Assembly: GCF_011766325.1 (NCBI RefSeq)
Contig: NZ_BLLG01000001.1
Coordinates: forward strand, 186,001 to 250,000
Direction: 5' to 3'
Origin: Streptomyces pacificus
GTDB taxonomy: Bacteria > Actinomycetota > Actinomycetes > Streptomycetales > Streptomycetaceae
Length of the DNA stretch: 64,000 bases
Shown here: one piece after another, positions 28,652 through 36,624 of the stretch
How positions within the stretch are numbered: position 1 is the stretch's first letter
How the letters are laid out: every line of letters starts with the position of its first letter
Made by a program: the position numbers and the translations under genes
Notes under the pieces: model-generated
What the model was told of the DNA's origin: nothing
Database searches by the model: none
Seen by the model: only the letters and a program-made list of their open reading frames with translations

Positions 28652-29974
28652 TCAGGAGAACGGGTTGCGGAGGTAGCTCCGCGACGTCTCGGCGAAGCCG
28701 TCGAAGATCGCGTGCTGGTCGGACGTCTCGCGGGCGGCGTCATTGATCAGGAACAGGTTGGACGCCTGGAAGAACTCGGAGACGGGGGCGATGTCCGCGT
28801 GGGTGGCGATGTAGCGGTCGGTCTCCTCCTGGTTTCCGCGCAGTGCGGCGAGGAGCTGGAGTTCGTCGTGGCGCAGCGGGCGCATCTCGGCCAGCGTGCA
28901 GGCGTAGTCGTAGTAGGCGGCGGCGTTCTGGCTGCGGCGGCGTTCCTCGTACGACCGGAGCGCACGGTCGAGGGGTTCGCGGCCGCCGAGCCAGGAGCCG
29001 ATCGCGGCCGCGGCGAGTTCGGCGTCGCGGAAGGCGTGGGTCATGCCGGTGGCGGTGCACTGGTCCTTGAAGCTCTCGGCGTCGCCCACCAGCACCCAGC
29101 CGGGTCCGTACAGCGGACGCAGATAGGCGGCCTGGTCCAGCGTCCCGTAGAAACGTTCCTCCTGCTGTCCCTCGGAGCGCACCTGCTCGGCCAGGTCGGG
29201 GCTGACGAAGGACAGGGCCTGCTGGAAGTGGCCCGCGACGTCGCTGCGGAAGGCGGAGGCCCACTCGCTCGGGCCCCACACCAGCGTCATGTTCTGGTCG
29301 AAGTTGGTCGGAACCACGGCGGCGGCGAGGCGGCCGCGGCGGTGCAGTTGCAGGCCCCCCGGAGCGAACCCCGAGTAGTACGTCCAGTAGGCGAACGTGC
29401 ACCGGGGCCGCTCGTCGAACTTGGCGAGCCCGAGAGCCCGGGCCACGAAGGAGTTCCGCCCGTCGGCGCCGACGACGATCCGGGCGCGCTCCTCGAACCG
29501 CGTGCCCGCCCGGGTGCGGCCCCGGACGCCGACCACCCGGTCCTCCTCGACGATCAGTTCGTCGACGGTGCAGCCCTGGCGTACGTCAGCCCCCGCCGAC
29601 GCGGCCGCGTCCATCAGGATCCCGTCCAGCACCCGCCTGCGTACCGAGGCGTGGGTGGTCACCACGCCCCCACCGTCACCGTGCAGTTCCTCGAAGTGCG
29701 TACGCAGGAGCTTCTCCGGAACCTCCCCGGTCAGCGCGATGCCCTCGTTCACGAGGTGGACGGCGGTGTGCGAGGGAGTGGTCCTGAGCACCTCCTCCAG
29801 CAGACCCCACCGGTTGAGGTAGGACATGCCGTGGGGCCAGAGGAAATGCGTGGACAGCACGTCGCTCGGCAACTGGGCCCGTTCGAGCAGCAGCACGCGG
29901 TGACCCCCGCGGGCCAGCAGCATGGCCGTCGGCGAGCCCGCGCAACGGGCACCCACAACGATGGCGTCGAACAC
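28652..29974 (-). CDS. FAD-dependent monooxygenase/oxidoreductase (aromatic hydroxylase-like, group A)
   Basis: A 440-residue flavoprotein. The N-terminal dinucleotide fold is FDAIVVGARCAGSPTAMLLA with GHRVLLLERAQLPSD; the central VVGADGRNSFVARALGL is the DG motif, and the second FAD-contacting region is VLVGDAESFKDQCTATGMTH. These are features of the PHBH/geranylgeranyl-reductase superfamily. The GTG at 29974 has AGGAGG five bases upstream. No membrane segment. It lies upstream of the alpha-oxoamine synthase, and could act on the amino-ketone product or on its acyl precursor; that is inference. Confidence 0.85.
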   Translation of the reverse strand: MFDAIVVGARCAGSPTAMLLARGGHRVLLLERAQLPSDVLSTHFLWPHGMSYLNRWGLLEEVLRTTPSHTAVHLVNEGIALTGEVPEKLLRTHFEELHGDGGGVVTTHASVRRRVLDGILMDAAASAGADVRQGCTVDELIVEEDRVVGVRGRTRAGTRFEERARIVVGADGRNSFVARALGLAKFDERPRCTFAYWTYYSGFAPGGLQLHRRGRLAAAVVPTNFDQNMTLVWGPSEWASAFRSDVAGHFQQALSFVSPDLAEQVRSEGQQEERFYGTLDQAAYLRPLYGPGWVLVGDAESFKDQCTATGMTHAFRDAELAAAAIGSWLGGREPLDRALRSYEERRRSQNAAAYYDYACTLAEMRPLRHDELQLLAALRGNQEETDRYIATHADIAPVSEFFQASNLFLINDAARETSDQHAIFDGFAETSRSYLRNPFS

Positions 29975-30081
29975 CGATCCTCCTCGTATCCGCCCGTCGT
30001 CTCCTCCGGGCCGGGGGACGAGCATCCTGGACCGGGTGTCGGCGAATGACGCTGATATCAACCGGACTTGGGCGTCCCTGA

Positions 30082-30110
30082 AATCTAGCGCTTGATCGAC
30101 TTGCTGTCAG
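30082..30110 (-). promoter_or_regulatory. Predicted housekeeping-type promoter of the monooxygenase/oxoamine synthase unit
   Basis: On the minus strand CTGACA (-35, plus 30105-30110) and TAGATT (-10, plus 30082-30087) are separated by exactly 17 bases, close to the HrdB consensus, placing the transcription start about 100 bases before the GTG at 29974. Confidence 0.45.
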
Positions 30111-30503
30111 CTCCGGTCCTTTGAGGACTGGTTGAACGCCTACACCGGGAGCCCGGCCGGGCCCGGGTCCGGTGGAGTGCGCGGGCCGGGTCGGCGCGGT
30201 CGGACCCGGGGCGGCTCGCGCGGCGCTGCTCAGGACGGGACACGGTGGGCCTGCCGGTCCGGGAGGGGCCTCTCGGGCGGAGGGCCGGTTGCGCGGGGCC
30301 GGCCCCCGGTCGGGCGGGGCGGGGCCGATGGGCTCCGGTGCACCGGGCCCCGGCGCGGTGGCCCCTCGGCCGGTGTGCTCGGGCGGTGCGCTCGCCCGGT
30401 GCGCCGGGCCGGGCGGGACGCGGTGGGCTGCCGGTTCACGCCGGGTCGCTCGGGCGGGACGGACCACGCACCGCGCGGGTGGACGGCGGCGCCCGGCCGC
30501 GAG
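30111..30503. other. Gene-free G+C-rich interval
   Basis: No credible gene on either strand; the apparent frames are Arg/Gly/Pro-rich and start nowhere near a ribosome site. It separates the monooxygenase promoter from the 3' end of the thioesterase gene. Confidence 0.5.
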
Positions 30504-31379
30504 TCAGTCGCGCGGGACGCGGACCACACCCTCCTGGATCACCGAGATCGCCAGCCGCCCGTCCTGGGTGTAGATGCGCGCCTGGCCGAGGCCGCGGCCG
30601 CCGTGCGCGCTCGGCGACTCCTGGTCGTACAGCAGCCACTCGTCGGCGCGGAACGGGCGGTGGAACCACATCGCGTGGTCCAGCGAGGCACCGACGACGT
30701 CGCCGACCGCCCAGCCGCCGCGCCCGTGGGCCAGCAGCACCGAGTCGAGCAGCGTCATGTCGGAGACATAGGTGGCGAGGCAGACGTGCAGCAGCGGGTC
30801 GTCCGCGAGCTTGCCGCTGGTACGGAACCACACCTGCGAGTGCGGCTCCCGCTGCTCGCCGATGCTGGCGTACGGCGGCCTGCCCACGTACCGGATGTCG
30901 ACCGCGGCGCGGACCTCGAGCATGCGCCGCACGATCTCCGGGTGAAGGGGGCCGCCCGCGTAGTGGGGCAGTCGCTCGGCGGCGGTCGGCAGGGTCTCCG
31001 GATCAGGCGCTTCGGGCATCGCCGCCTGGTGGTCCAGCCCCTCCTCGTGGACCTGGAAGGAGGCCGAGAGGTGGAAGATCGGCTGGCCGTGCTGGACGGC
31101 GACGACCCGCCGGGTGGTGAAGGAACGGCCGTCGCGGATGCGGTCGACCGTGTAGACGATCGGCGCGCCCGGGTCGCCCATCCGCAGGAAGTACGCGTGC
31201 AGGGAGTGCGCCGAGCGGTCCTCGGGCGCGGTACGGCCCGCGGCCACCAGCGCCTGGGCCGCGACCTGCCCGCCGAAGACGCGGGGCACGATCGTGGGGC
31301 GCGAGTGGCCGCGGAAGATGTCCTGCTCGATCCGCTCCAGGTCGAGCAGATCGAGCAGGTCGTCGAGAGCCTCGCTCAC
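30504..31379 (-). CDS. tesB: Acyl-CoA thioesterase II
   Basis: A 291-residue double-hotdog thioesterase hydrolysing acyl-CoA to free acid and CoA. The N-terminal half carries RVFGGQVAAQALVAAGRTAP and HSLHAYFLRMGDPGAPIVYT; the second hotdog includes HVCLATYVSDMTLLDSVLLA with the catalytic Asp, and SLDHAMWFHRPFRADEWLLY, a TesB signature. It starts GTG at 31379, four bases after the acyl-CoA dehydrogenase stop, so the two are an operon in fatty- or branched-acid metabolism. Confidence 0.95.
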   Translation of the reverse strand: MSEALDDLLDLLDLERIEQDIFRGHSRPTIVPRVFGGQVAAQALVAAGRTAPEDRSAHSLHAYFLRMGDPGAPIVYTVDRIRDGRSFTTRRVVAVQHGQPIFHLSASFQVHEEGLDHQAAMPEAPDPETLPTAAERLPHYAGGPLHPEIVRRMLEVRAAVDIRYVGRPPYASIGEQREPHSQVWFRTSGKLADDPLLHVCLATYVSDMTLLDSVLLAHGRGGWAVGDVVGASLDHAMWFHRPFRADEWLLYDQESPSAHGGRGLGQARIYTQDGRLAISVIQEGVVRVPRD

Positions 31380-31383
31380 AGGG

Positions 31384-32541
31384 TCAGAGGCCCATCGACT
31401 TGGCGATGATCGACTTCATGACCTCGCTGGTGCCGCCGTAGATGCGGTTGACGCGGTTGTCGGCGTAGAGGCGGGCGATCGGGTACTCGTTCATGTAGCC
31501 GTAGCCGCCGTGCAGCTGGAGGCACCGGTCGATGACGCGGTGGGCGACCTCGGTGCAGAACAGCTTGGCGGAGGCGGCCTCGGCCGGGGTCAGCTCGCCC
31601 GCGTCCAGCGCCTCCAGGGCGCGGTCGGCGACGGCCTCGGCGGCGTCCACCTCGGCCTGGCAGGCGGCCAGTTCGAACTTGGTGTTCTGGAAGGACGCGA
31701 CGGTCTTGCCGAAGACCGTGCGGTCCTGGGTGTACTCCTTGGCGAACCGGATCGCGGCCTTGGCCTGCGCGTACGCGCCGAAGGCGATGCCCCAGCGCTC
31801 CGACGGCAGGTTCTGGCCGAGGTAGTGGAAGCCCTTGTTCTCCTCGCCCAGCAGGTCCTCGGCCGGGACCCTGACGTCGACGAACGCCAGCTCGGCGGTG
31901 TCGGAGGTGCGCAGGCCGAGCTTGTCCAGCTTGCGGCCGATGGAGTAGCCCTCGGACTTGCTGTCCACCGCGAAGAGGGAGATGCCGAAACGGCGGTCGT
32001 CCTCGCGCGGGGCGGAGGTGCGGGCGCACACGATCACGCGGTCGGCGTGGACGCCGCCGGTGATGAACGTCTTGGCGCCGTTGAGGACGTAGTGCGTGCC
32101 GTCCTCCGACAGCCTGGCCGTGGTCTTCATGCCCGCGACGTCGGAGCCGGTGCCCGGCTCGGTCATCGCCAGCGCCCACATCTCCTCGCCGGTGACGAAC
32201 TTCGTCAGGTAGCGCTTCTTCTGCTCGTCGGTGGCGAGCATCTTGAGGTACGGCAGGGCCAGCAGCACATGCACGCCCGAGCCGCCGAAGTGGACGCCCG
32301 CACGCGCGGTCTCCTCGTAGAGGACGGCCTCGAACTTGTGGGTGTCCAGGCCCGCGCCGCCGAACTCCTCGGGCACGTTGATGCCGAATATGCCGAGCTC
32401 GCCGAGCTTGTCGTAGAACTCGCGCGGCGCCTGGCCGGCGGCGAACCACTCGTCGTAGACGGGGACGACCTCGGCCTCGATGAAGGCGCGGACGGTCTCC
32501 CGGAACGCTTCGTGGTCCTCGTTGAATACGGTCCGGCGCAC
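31384..32541 (-). CDS. Acyl-CoA dehydrogenase
   Basis: A 385-residue flavoenzyme distinct from the one at 19.2 kb. Signatures include ALAMTEPGTGSDVAGMKTTA, the flavin-facing FITGGVHADRVIVCARTSAP and the C-terminal LQLHGGYGYMNEYPIARLYA then RIYGGTSEVMKSIIAKSMGL. The GTG at 32541 has GAGGAGG six bases upstream. A 16-base imperfect palindrome 60 bases upstream may be its operator. Substrate chain length cannot be read from the sequence; it forms an operon with tesB. Confidence 0.93.
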   Translation of the reverse strand: MRRTVFNEDHEAFRETVRAFIEAEVVPVYDEWFAAGQAPREFYDKLGELGIFGINVPEEFGGAGLDTHKFEAVLYEETARAGVHFGGSGVHVLLALPYLKMLATDEQKKRYLTKFVTGEEMWALAMTEPGTGSDVAGMKTTARLSEDGTHYVLNGAKTFITGGVHADRVIVCARTSAPREDDRRFGISLFAVDSKSEGYSIGRKLDKLGLRTSDTAELAFVDVRVPAEDLLGEENKGFHYLGQNLPSERWGIAFGAYAQAKAAIRFAKEYTQDRTVFGKTVASFQNTKFELAACQAEVDAAEAVADRALEALDAGELTPAEAASAKLFCTEVAHRVIDRCLQLHGGYGYMNEYPIARLYADNRVNRIYGGTSEVMKSIIAKSMGL

Positions 32542-32601
32542 GGACGCCTCCTCGGCACGGTGTCGGTCACTGGCTGGGTTCAGACGAGCACACAGAGCTG
32601 T

Positions 32602-32617
32602 CTAAGCGCTTGCTCAG
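32602..32617. promoter_or_regulatory. Imperfect palindrome upstream of the acyl-CoA dehydrogenase, possible TetR-family operator
   Basis: CTAAGCGCTTGCTCAG has the symmetric form CTNAGC-N4-GCTNAG and resembles operators of TetR-type fatty-acid regulators. No regulator gene is adjacent, so it would be controlled from elsewhere. Confidence 0.4.
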
Positions 32618-32931
32618 AATAAGTTACCCGGCGGTTGTTGAAGCTGTCCAGAGTGATGCGGGGCACGTGCGCGGGCGGGAGGCGGGAGGCGGCCGGGCGT
32701 GGCGGCCGGGTGTCACGCCCGGGCATGGGCCCGCACGTGACGATCCGCGCCGGCGGCCGGACGTGATGACCGGACGTGACGTCGGCCCTGTCACACGGCG
32801 GTGTCGGTGTCGGGACCGGGGCAGGGGCCGGTGCTCATGGGCTGCCCCGGTGACGGGAGAGGGCGGACGCGGCGTCCGGATCGAGCCGCTGTCCTTCGCG
32901 CCCACTACTCTGGCCGCGGAGAGGGGCCGGC
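32618..32931. other. Intergenic region between the divergent dehydrogenase and ATPase genes
   Basis: No supportable gene. Several short direct repeats of GACGTGA occur near 32735-32790. The plus-strand ATPase promoter should be here but no clear -35/-10 pair stands out. Confidence 0.5.
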
Positions 32932-34179
32932 ATGCTGCTGAGATTCCGCACGGCGAACGTGCGGTCACTGCGCGACGAGCAGGAGCTGACGTTCGTCGTG
33001 CCCGAGGACGACCCGGGCACGTCCGCACGCCCGGTGGGGCTCGCGGGTGACCGGTCACTCGCCGTACTTCCACTGATCGGCGTCTTCGGAGCCAATGCCT
33101 CCGGCAAGTCGAACGTGCTGGCCGCCATGACGGACATGCGTGCCGCCGTCATCAATTCGTACGCACGCTGGGCGGCCTTCGAAGGGACCGCGCGCGTTCC
33201 CTTCGCCCTGAACGACAAGGACGGGCAGCAGTCGGCCAGCTTCTTCGAGGTGGACCTCGTCCTTGACGGCGTGCGCTGGACGTACGGCTTCGAACTCGGT
33301 GCGGACCGGGTCGAGGCCGAGTGGCTGCACAGCTATCCCCGAGGCCGTCGGCAGGTGTGGCTGGACCGCGACGCGTCCCGCGCCGAGGTCTACGACTGGC
33401 CGGGAAACCGCGTGAAGGACCGGGCCGGACTCGAGCGGCGCACCCGGCCCAACGCCCTGCTGCTGTCCACGGCCGGCACGGACAACCATCCGCAGCTGAC
33501 CCCGCTCTTCCACTGGTTCCGCCGCAACCTCTGGCTGATCAACCCGGAGGACGAGCGCGAGCAGCGCGAGGCTTTCACGACGCGGGAGCTGACCGGCAGC
33601 CGCGCGCGCCGCATCAACGAGTTGCTGCGGGTCGCGGACCTCGGAATCACCGGTGCGGAGGTCGTCCAGGAGGGCACGGGACCCGCGACGGTCAAGCTCA
33701 CCCACCGCTCCGCCGCGGGAGACGTGGCCTTCGACTGGACTCGGGAATCTTTCGGTACCCGATCCTGGTTCGCTCTGCTCGGTCCCCTGCTCCTCGCCCT
33801 CGACGAAGGCGCCGTGCTGCTCGTCGACGAACTGGATGCCAGCCTGCACCCGCGCTTCGCCGCGGAGGTCGTTCGACTGTTCCACGACCCGCAGGCGAAT
33901 CCACGGGGGGCGCAGCTCGTCTTCACCTCGCACGACCCCTCTGTGCTCAGCACCCCGAGCGGCGGTCGGCTGCTGGAGCCCGGGCAGGTGTGGCTGACCG
34001 AGAAGGACGAGGAAGGCGCGACGGACCTGTACCCGCTGACGGCGGCGTCCCCGGGGGAGGACGAGGACCTGATGAAGTCCTATCTGGCGGGTGCCTTCGG
34101 CGCGGTGCCGTCTCTTCTGGAGGGCCAGATCGCGCGGCGACTGCTGGCGGCGAACGAACGGGAACGCGAGTACGAGTAG
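32932..34179 (+). CDS. AAA-family ATPase (ABC/SMC-like ATPase head, AAA_15/21 type)
   Basis: A 415-residue predicted ATPase. The Walker A is at residues 53-60 in GVFGANASGKSNVLAAMTDM, Walker B at ~295-305 in AVLLVDELDASLHPRF, with a following switch histidine in LVFTSHDPSVLSTPSGG. The early LRFRTANVRSLRDEQELTF strand is the typical start of OLD/RecF-like ATPases, including those in abortive-infection and RloA-type systems. No TOPRIM nuclease domain is fused and no RloB/DUF4276-like partner follows; the next gene is convergent. Start ATG with GAGAGG nearby. A role in phage defence or DNA metabolism is possible but unproven. Confidence 0.85.
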   Translation: MLLRFRTANVRSLRDEQELTFVVPEDDPGTSARPVGLAGDRSLAVLPLIGVFGANASGKSNVLAAMTDMRAAVINSYARWAAFEGTARVPFALNDKDGQQSASFFEVDLVLDGVRWTYGFELGADRVEAEWLHSYPRGRRQVWLDRDASRAEVYDWPGNRVKDRAGLERRTRPNALLLSTAGTDNHPQLTPLFHWFRRNLWLINPEDEREQREAFTTRELTGSRARRINELLRVADLGITGAEVVQEGTGPATVKLTHRSAAGDVAFDWTRESFGTRSWFALLGPLLLALDEGAVLLVDELDASLHPRFAAEVVRLFHDPQANPRGAQLVFTSHDPSVLSTPSGGRLLEPGQVWLTEKDEEGATDLYPLTAASPGEDEDLMKSYLAGAFGAVPSLLEGQIARRLLAANEREREYE

Positions 34180-34212
34180 AGGCTTGACGCGTCCCGATGT
34201 GGCGCGGCGCGG

Positions 34213-34434
34213 TCAGGCGGGGAAGGCGTTGTTCTTGAGGGCGGTGACGAACGTAGACCAGCCAGTCGTCGCGAAGACCAGCGCGGGCCCTTGAGGGTTC
34301 TTGGAGTCGCGGACCGGGATACCCGACCGGTGGCCGTCCAGGACTTCAAGGCAACTGCCTGACTCCGGGCCGCTGTAAGACGATTTACGCCAGCCGCGCA
34401 TCGCGGATGCGTCACCGATGATGTGTTCAGTCAT
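34213..34434 (-). CDS. DUF397 protein
   Basis: A 73-residue protein with the DUF397 pattern WRKSSYSGPESGSCLEVLDG, VRDSKNPQGPALVF and WSTFVTALKNNAFPA. These proteins are encoded beside Scr1/WhiJ-type HTH regulators in streptomycetes and are thought to act with them, possibly as antagonists. The ATG at 34434 lies inside the end of the upstream HTH gene (8-base overlap), so production is coupled. Confidence 0.93.
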   Translation of the reverse strand: MTEHIIGDASAMRGWRKSSYSGPESGSCLEVLDGHRSGIPVRDSKNPQGPALVFATTGWSTFVTALKNNAFPA

Positions 34435-35221
34435 GATGCCCGTAGTCCTTAGCTGTCGTTCGCAACATGGCCAGCGACCCCCTCAGTGGTAGAGCGTCGC
34501 TCAGTGCGAGATCGTAGATAGCCTGAAGCCGCGCGACAACGGCTGGGGAGTCGTGCAGCTTCCCGATGGACAGGCCCTCGGTGTAGGCGGTCGGAGGCTG
34601 GTCATCGAACCACATGAGCGAGACCATGCCTTGGTTGATCGGGTGGATGTCGGCGCCGAGCGGTAGTACATGCACACGTACACGCCCGGACTCACCCAAG
34701 CGGACCATGTGCATGATCTGCTCCGCCATGACTTCCGCGCCGCCGACCGGTCGGCGCAGCACGGTCTCATCCAGAAGGGCCCACACTACCGGCGTCACCG
34801 GGTCGGTGAGGATCTGTGCCCGATTGAGCCGTGTGACAACGTGCCTGTCACGTTCCTCGTCGCTCCTGGGTGGGAACGTCGTGCCGAGAACTGCCCGCGC
34901 ATACCTCTCCGTCTGGAGGATGCCGGGGACAAAGGTGAGGGCGAACTCGCGGATCATCGTGGCCTGTTGTTCGAGCTGCCGCGCTGACTCGAAGTAGTCG
35001 GCGATCGTCCCGCCCTCCTGTGGCAGGAAGCTGCTCAGCACGTCCCCCGTGCCCAGCGCCCTGTCCAGCCGCCGCGCATCCTCCTTCGACGGGATGCGGC
35101 GGCCCGCCTCGATGTGGGCGATGTGCGAGCGGGTCATGATCGCGGCATCGGCCAGTTCCTGTTGGGTGAGGCCGGCGGCTTCGCGTTGGGCCTTCAGCCA
35201 TTCCCCGTAGGTGTTGCTCAT
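34427..35221 (-). CDS. HTH (XRE) regulator, Scr1/WhiJ-like family
   Basis: A 264-residue regulator. The N-terminal XRE helix-turn-helix is GEWLKAQREAAGLTQQELAD with IMTRSHIAHIEAGRRIPSKE; the rest is the DUF5753 domain (IREFALTFVPGILQTERYAR, VVWALLDETVLRRPVGGAEV, RVRVHVLPLGADIHPINQGM). This organisation is the Streptomyces WhiJ/AbaA-associated type. The ATG at 35221 (MSNTYGEWLKAQREAAG) is chosen over a longer upstream frame that lacks homology. It is followed by the DUF397 partner. Confidence 0.93.
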   Translation of the reverse strand: MSNTYGEWLKAQREAAGLTQQELADAAIMTRSHIAHIEAGRRIPSKEDARRLDRALGTGDVLSSFLPQEGGTIADYFESARQLEQQATMIREFALTFVPGILQTERYARAVLGTTFPPRSDEERDRHVVTRLNRAQILTDPVTPVVWALLDETVLRRPVGGAEVMAEQIMHMVRLGESGRVRVHVLPLGADIHPINQGMVSLMWFDDQPPTAYTEGLSIGKLHDSPAVVARLQAIYDLALSDALPLRGSLAMLRTTAKDYGHHD

Positions 35222-35419
35222 CGTCAACTCCCTCGCGACAAAAGCTCTGTCACATCGAACCCCCTGGTCAGGGTAGCCCGATCGGTCCCAGGCTGTGAGT
35301 GAATCGCTACAGAGCGAGTTCACCGGGCGGGGCCGCCCGGGAGAGCCGCAGTCACAGACCCCCGCGACCGGGGCGAACGGTCCGGGGGCGTGGCCCTCAA
35401 CTAACCAGGAGTTGACGAC

Positions 35420-35713
35420 GTGTTGCACTGTATCGTCCGCCTGATCGACCCGCTCCGGAGGCTCCTGTGGCCTCCGCCGCCCGTGGACCACTGCCCCCCG
35501 CCCCTGCCGCCGTGTCCGCCCCCACCCACCCGTGCCCCCGCCCCGTACTACCGGGGCGAGGACAGCCCTCTCGTCCGTCCCTACCTCCTCGCCCACGAGC
35601 GCCGCCAGGCAGAGGCCCGCCGCCGGCACCTCCGTCGCCGGGCTCTCTGGATCACGGTCCAAGGCGTCGACGCCGGCCCGCTCGTGATGCACGGACGGGA
35701 GGTGGCGGCGTGA
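35420..35713 (+). CDS. Small proline-rich conserved protein next to the HTH/DUF397 pair
   Basis: A 97-residue protein beginning MLHCIVRLIDPLRRLLWPPP, then a proline-rich stretch and SPLVRPYLLAHERRQAEARR. Small proteins with this layout commonly occur divergently beside HTH/DUF397 pairs in Streptomyces. The GTG at 35420 has AGGAG eight bases upstream. Its stop overlaps the next gene's start (GTGA). No function assigned. Confidence 0.65.
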   Translation: MLHCIVRLIDPLRRLLWPPPPVDHCPPPLPPCPPPPTRAPAPYYRGEDSPLVRPYLLAHERRQAEARRRHLRRRALWITVQGVDAGPLVMHGREVAA

Positions 35714-36021
35714 TCCGTCGTACCACCGAGGCGCCTCGCCTGCTCCCCTGGACCGGGGCCGAGGGCAAGCCCTGCTACCTCGTCGGTGACGGTGACGGCT
35801 ATGTGTCGCGCCTCGCCGACGACTTCGAGAGCGTGCAGCTCGGCATGGCCGCCGATCTCCTCGCCCATGCCGACGACCTGCTGCCCGACCGCTCCGCCAC
35901 CCCCGAACAGCTCCGCTACGTCATCGCCCGCCTCGTGGAGTCCCTGCGCGATGTGCACCGCGTCGCGCGGAGCCGAGGGGCCCGGCTCGCCGCTCCCGTC
36001 CGGCTCGACCACCCCGGGTAG
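35710..36021 (+). CDS. Small conserved hypothetical protein
   Basis: A 103-residue protein coupled to the previous gene by a 4-base overlap. It reads APRLLPWTGAEGKPCYLVGD, ADDFESVQLGMAADLLAHAD and TPEQLRYVIARLVESLRDVH: a compact alpha/beta start and two helices, no membrane segment. It is seen next to WhiJ-like loci in other streptomycetes in my recollection. Function unknown. Confidence 0.7.
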   Translation: MIRRTTEAPRLLPWTGAEGKPCYLVGDGDGYVSRLADDFESVQLGMAADLLAHADDLLPDRSATPEQLRYVIARLVESLRDVHRVARSRGARLAAPVRLDHPG

Positions 36022-36624
36022 CGGTGTCCCGAGTGGTCGAAGGCCGCGCCCGCCGCCCGTCCGACAGGCTCTTGAGACCGTGTGGCGGTCCTGCGGCCAT
36101 CACCGGCGTCCGCGTCCCCGTGGCCCATCGGTGTACTGCGGTCGTACGGGTCGACTTCGGCACCGGCCGCGCCTGGCGGCCGCTCCTCGGGGCCGTGCCC
36201 GCATGATCACACAAAGTCGCCGGGGCAACGAGGAGCACATGAGGCCGGCGTGATGTCGGAGTGAGGGAGGCGTCCCTGATCGGCCGGCGCCCGTGCACTG
36301 CGGCGAAGCCGCTGATCTCCGGCGGAGGAGATTGCTGTGATTGCGGCATTCAGGTGCTGCCGGTACCGTTTTTCTGGAATGTCGGGACGCCTCGCCCACG
36401 GCCCGGTCCCGCTCTTCGGTGATGACGGCCGGGCAAGGCGGCGACTGCCCGGAGCGTTGAGCCCACGGCCTCTCCCGCGATGCACCGCATCCGACGCCGC
36501 GCACTGATCTACCGTCGAGAGGCCCGGCAACTCTCCGCCCACGGTGCACCCTCCTCATACACGGTGACCTTCGGCGAAACAATGCCGGGGCGCGGTCTGT
36601 TCTCCATGGCGCAGGGAGACGGGG
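36022..36624. other. Gene-free interval before the M1 peptidase
   Basis: About 600 bases with no convincing gene. The right half (36330-36620) has lower G+C than the surrounding core and leads into the ribosome site GGGAGA before the peptidase ATG. It may hold that gene's promoter; no consensus elements are clear. Confidence 0.5.

Noticed and set aside
36020..36100. Sequence resembling the 5' half of a tRNA-Ser (GTGTCCCGAGTGGTCGAAGG)
   Set aside because: No matching anticodon arm, T-arm (GGTTCGA) or acceptor partner follows within 100 bases, so it is neither a tRNA gene nor a supportable attachment site.
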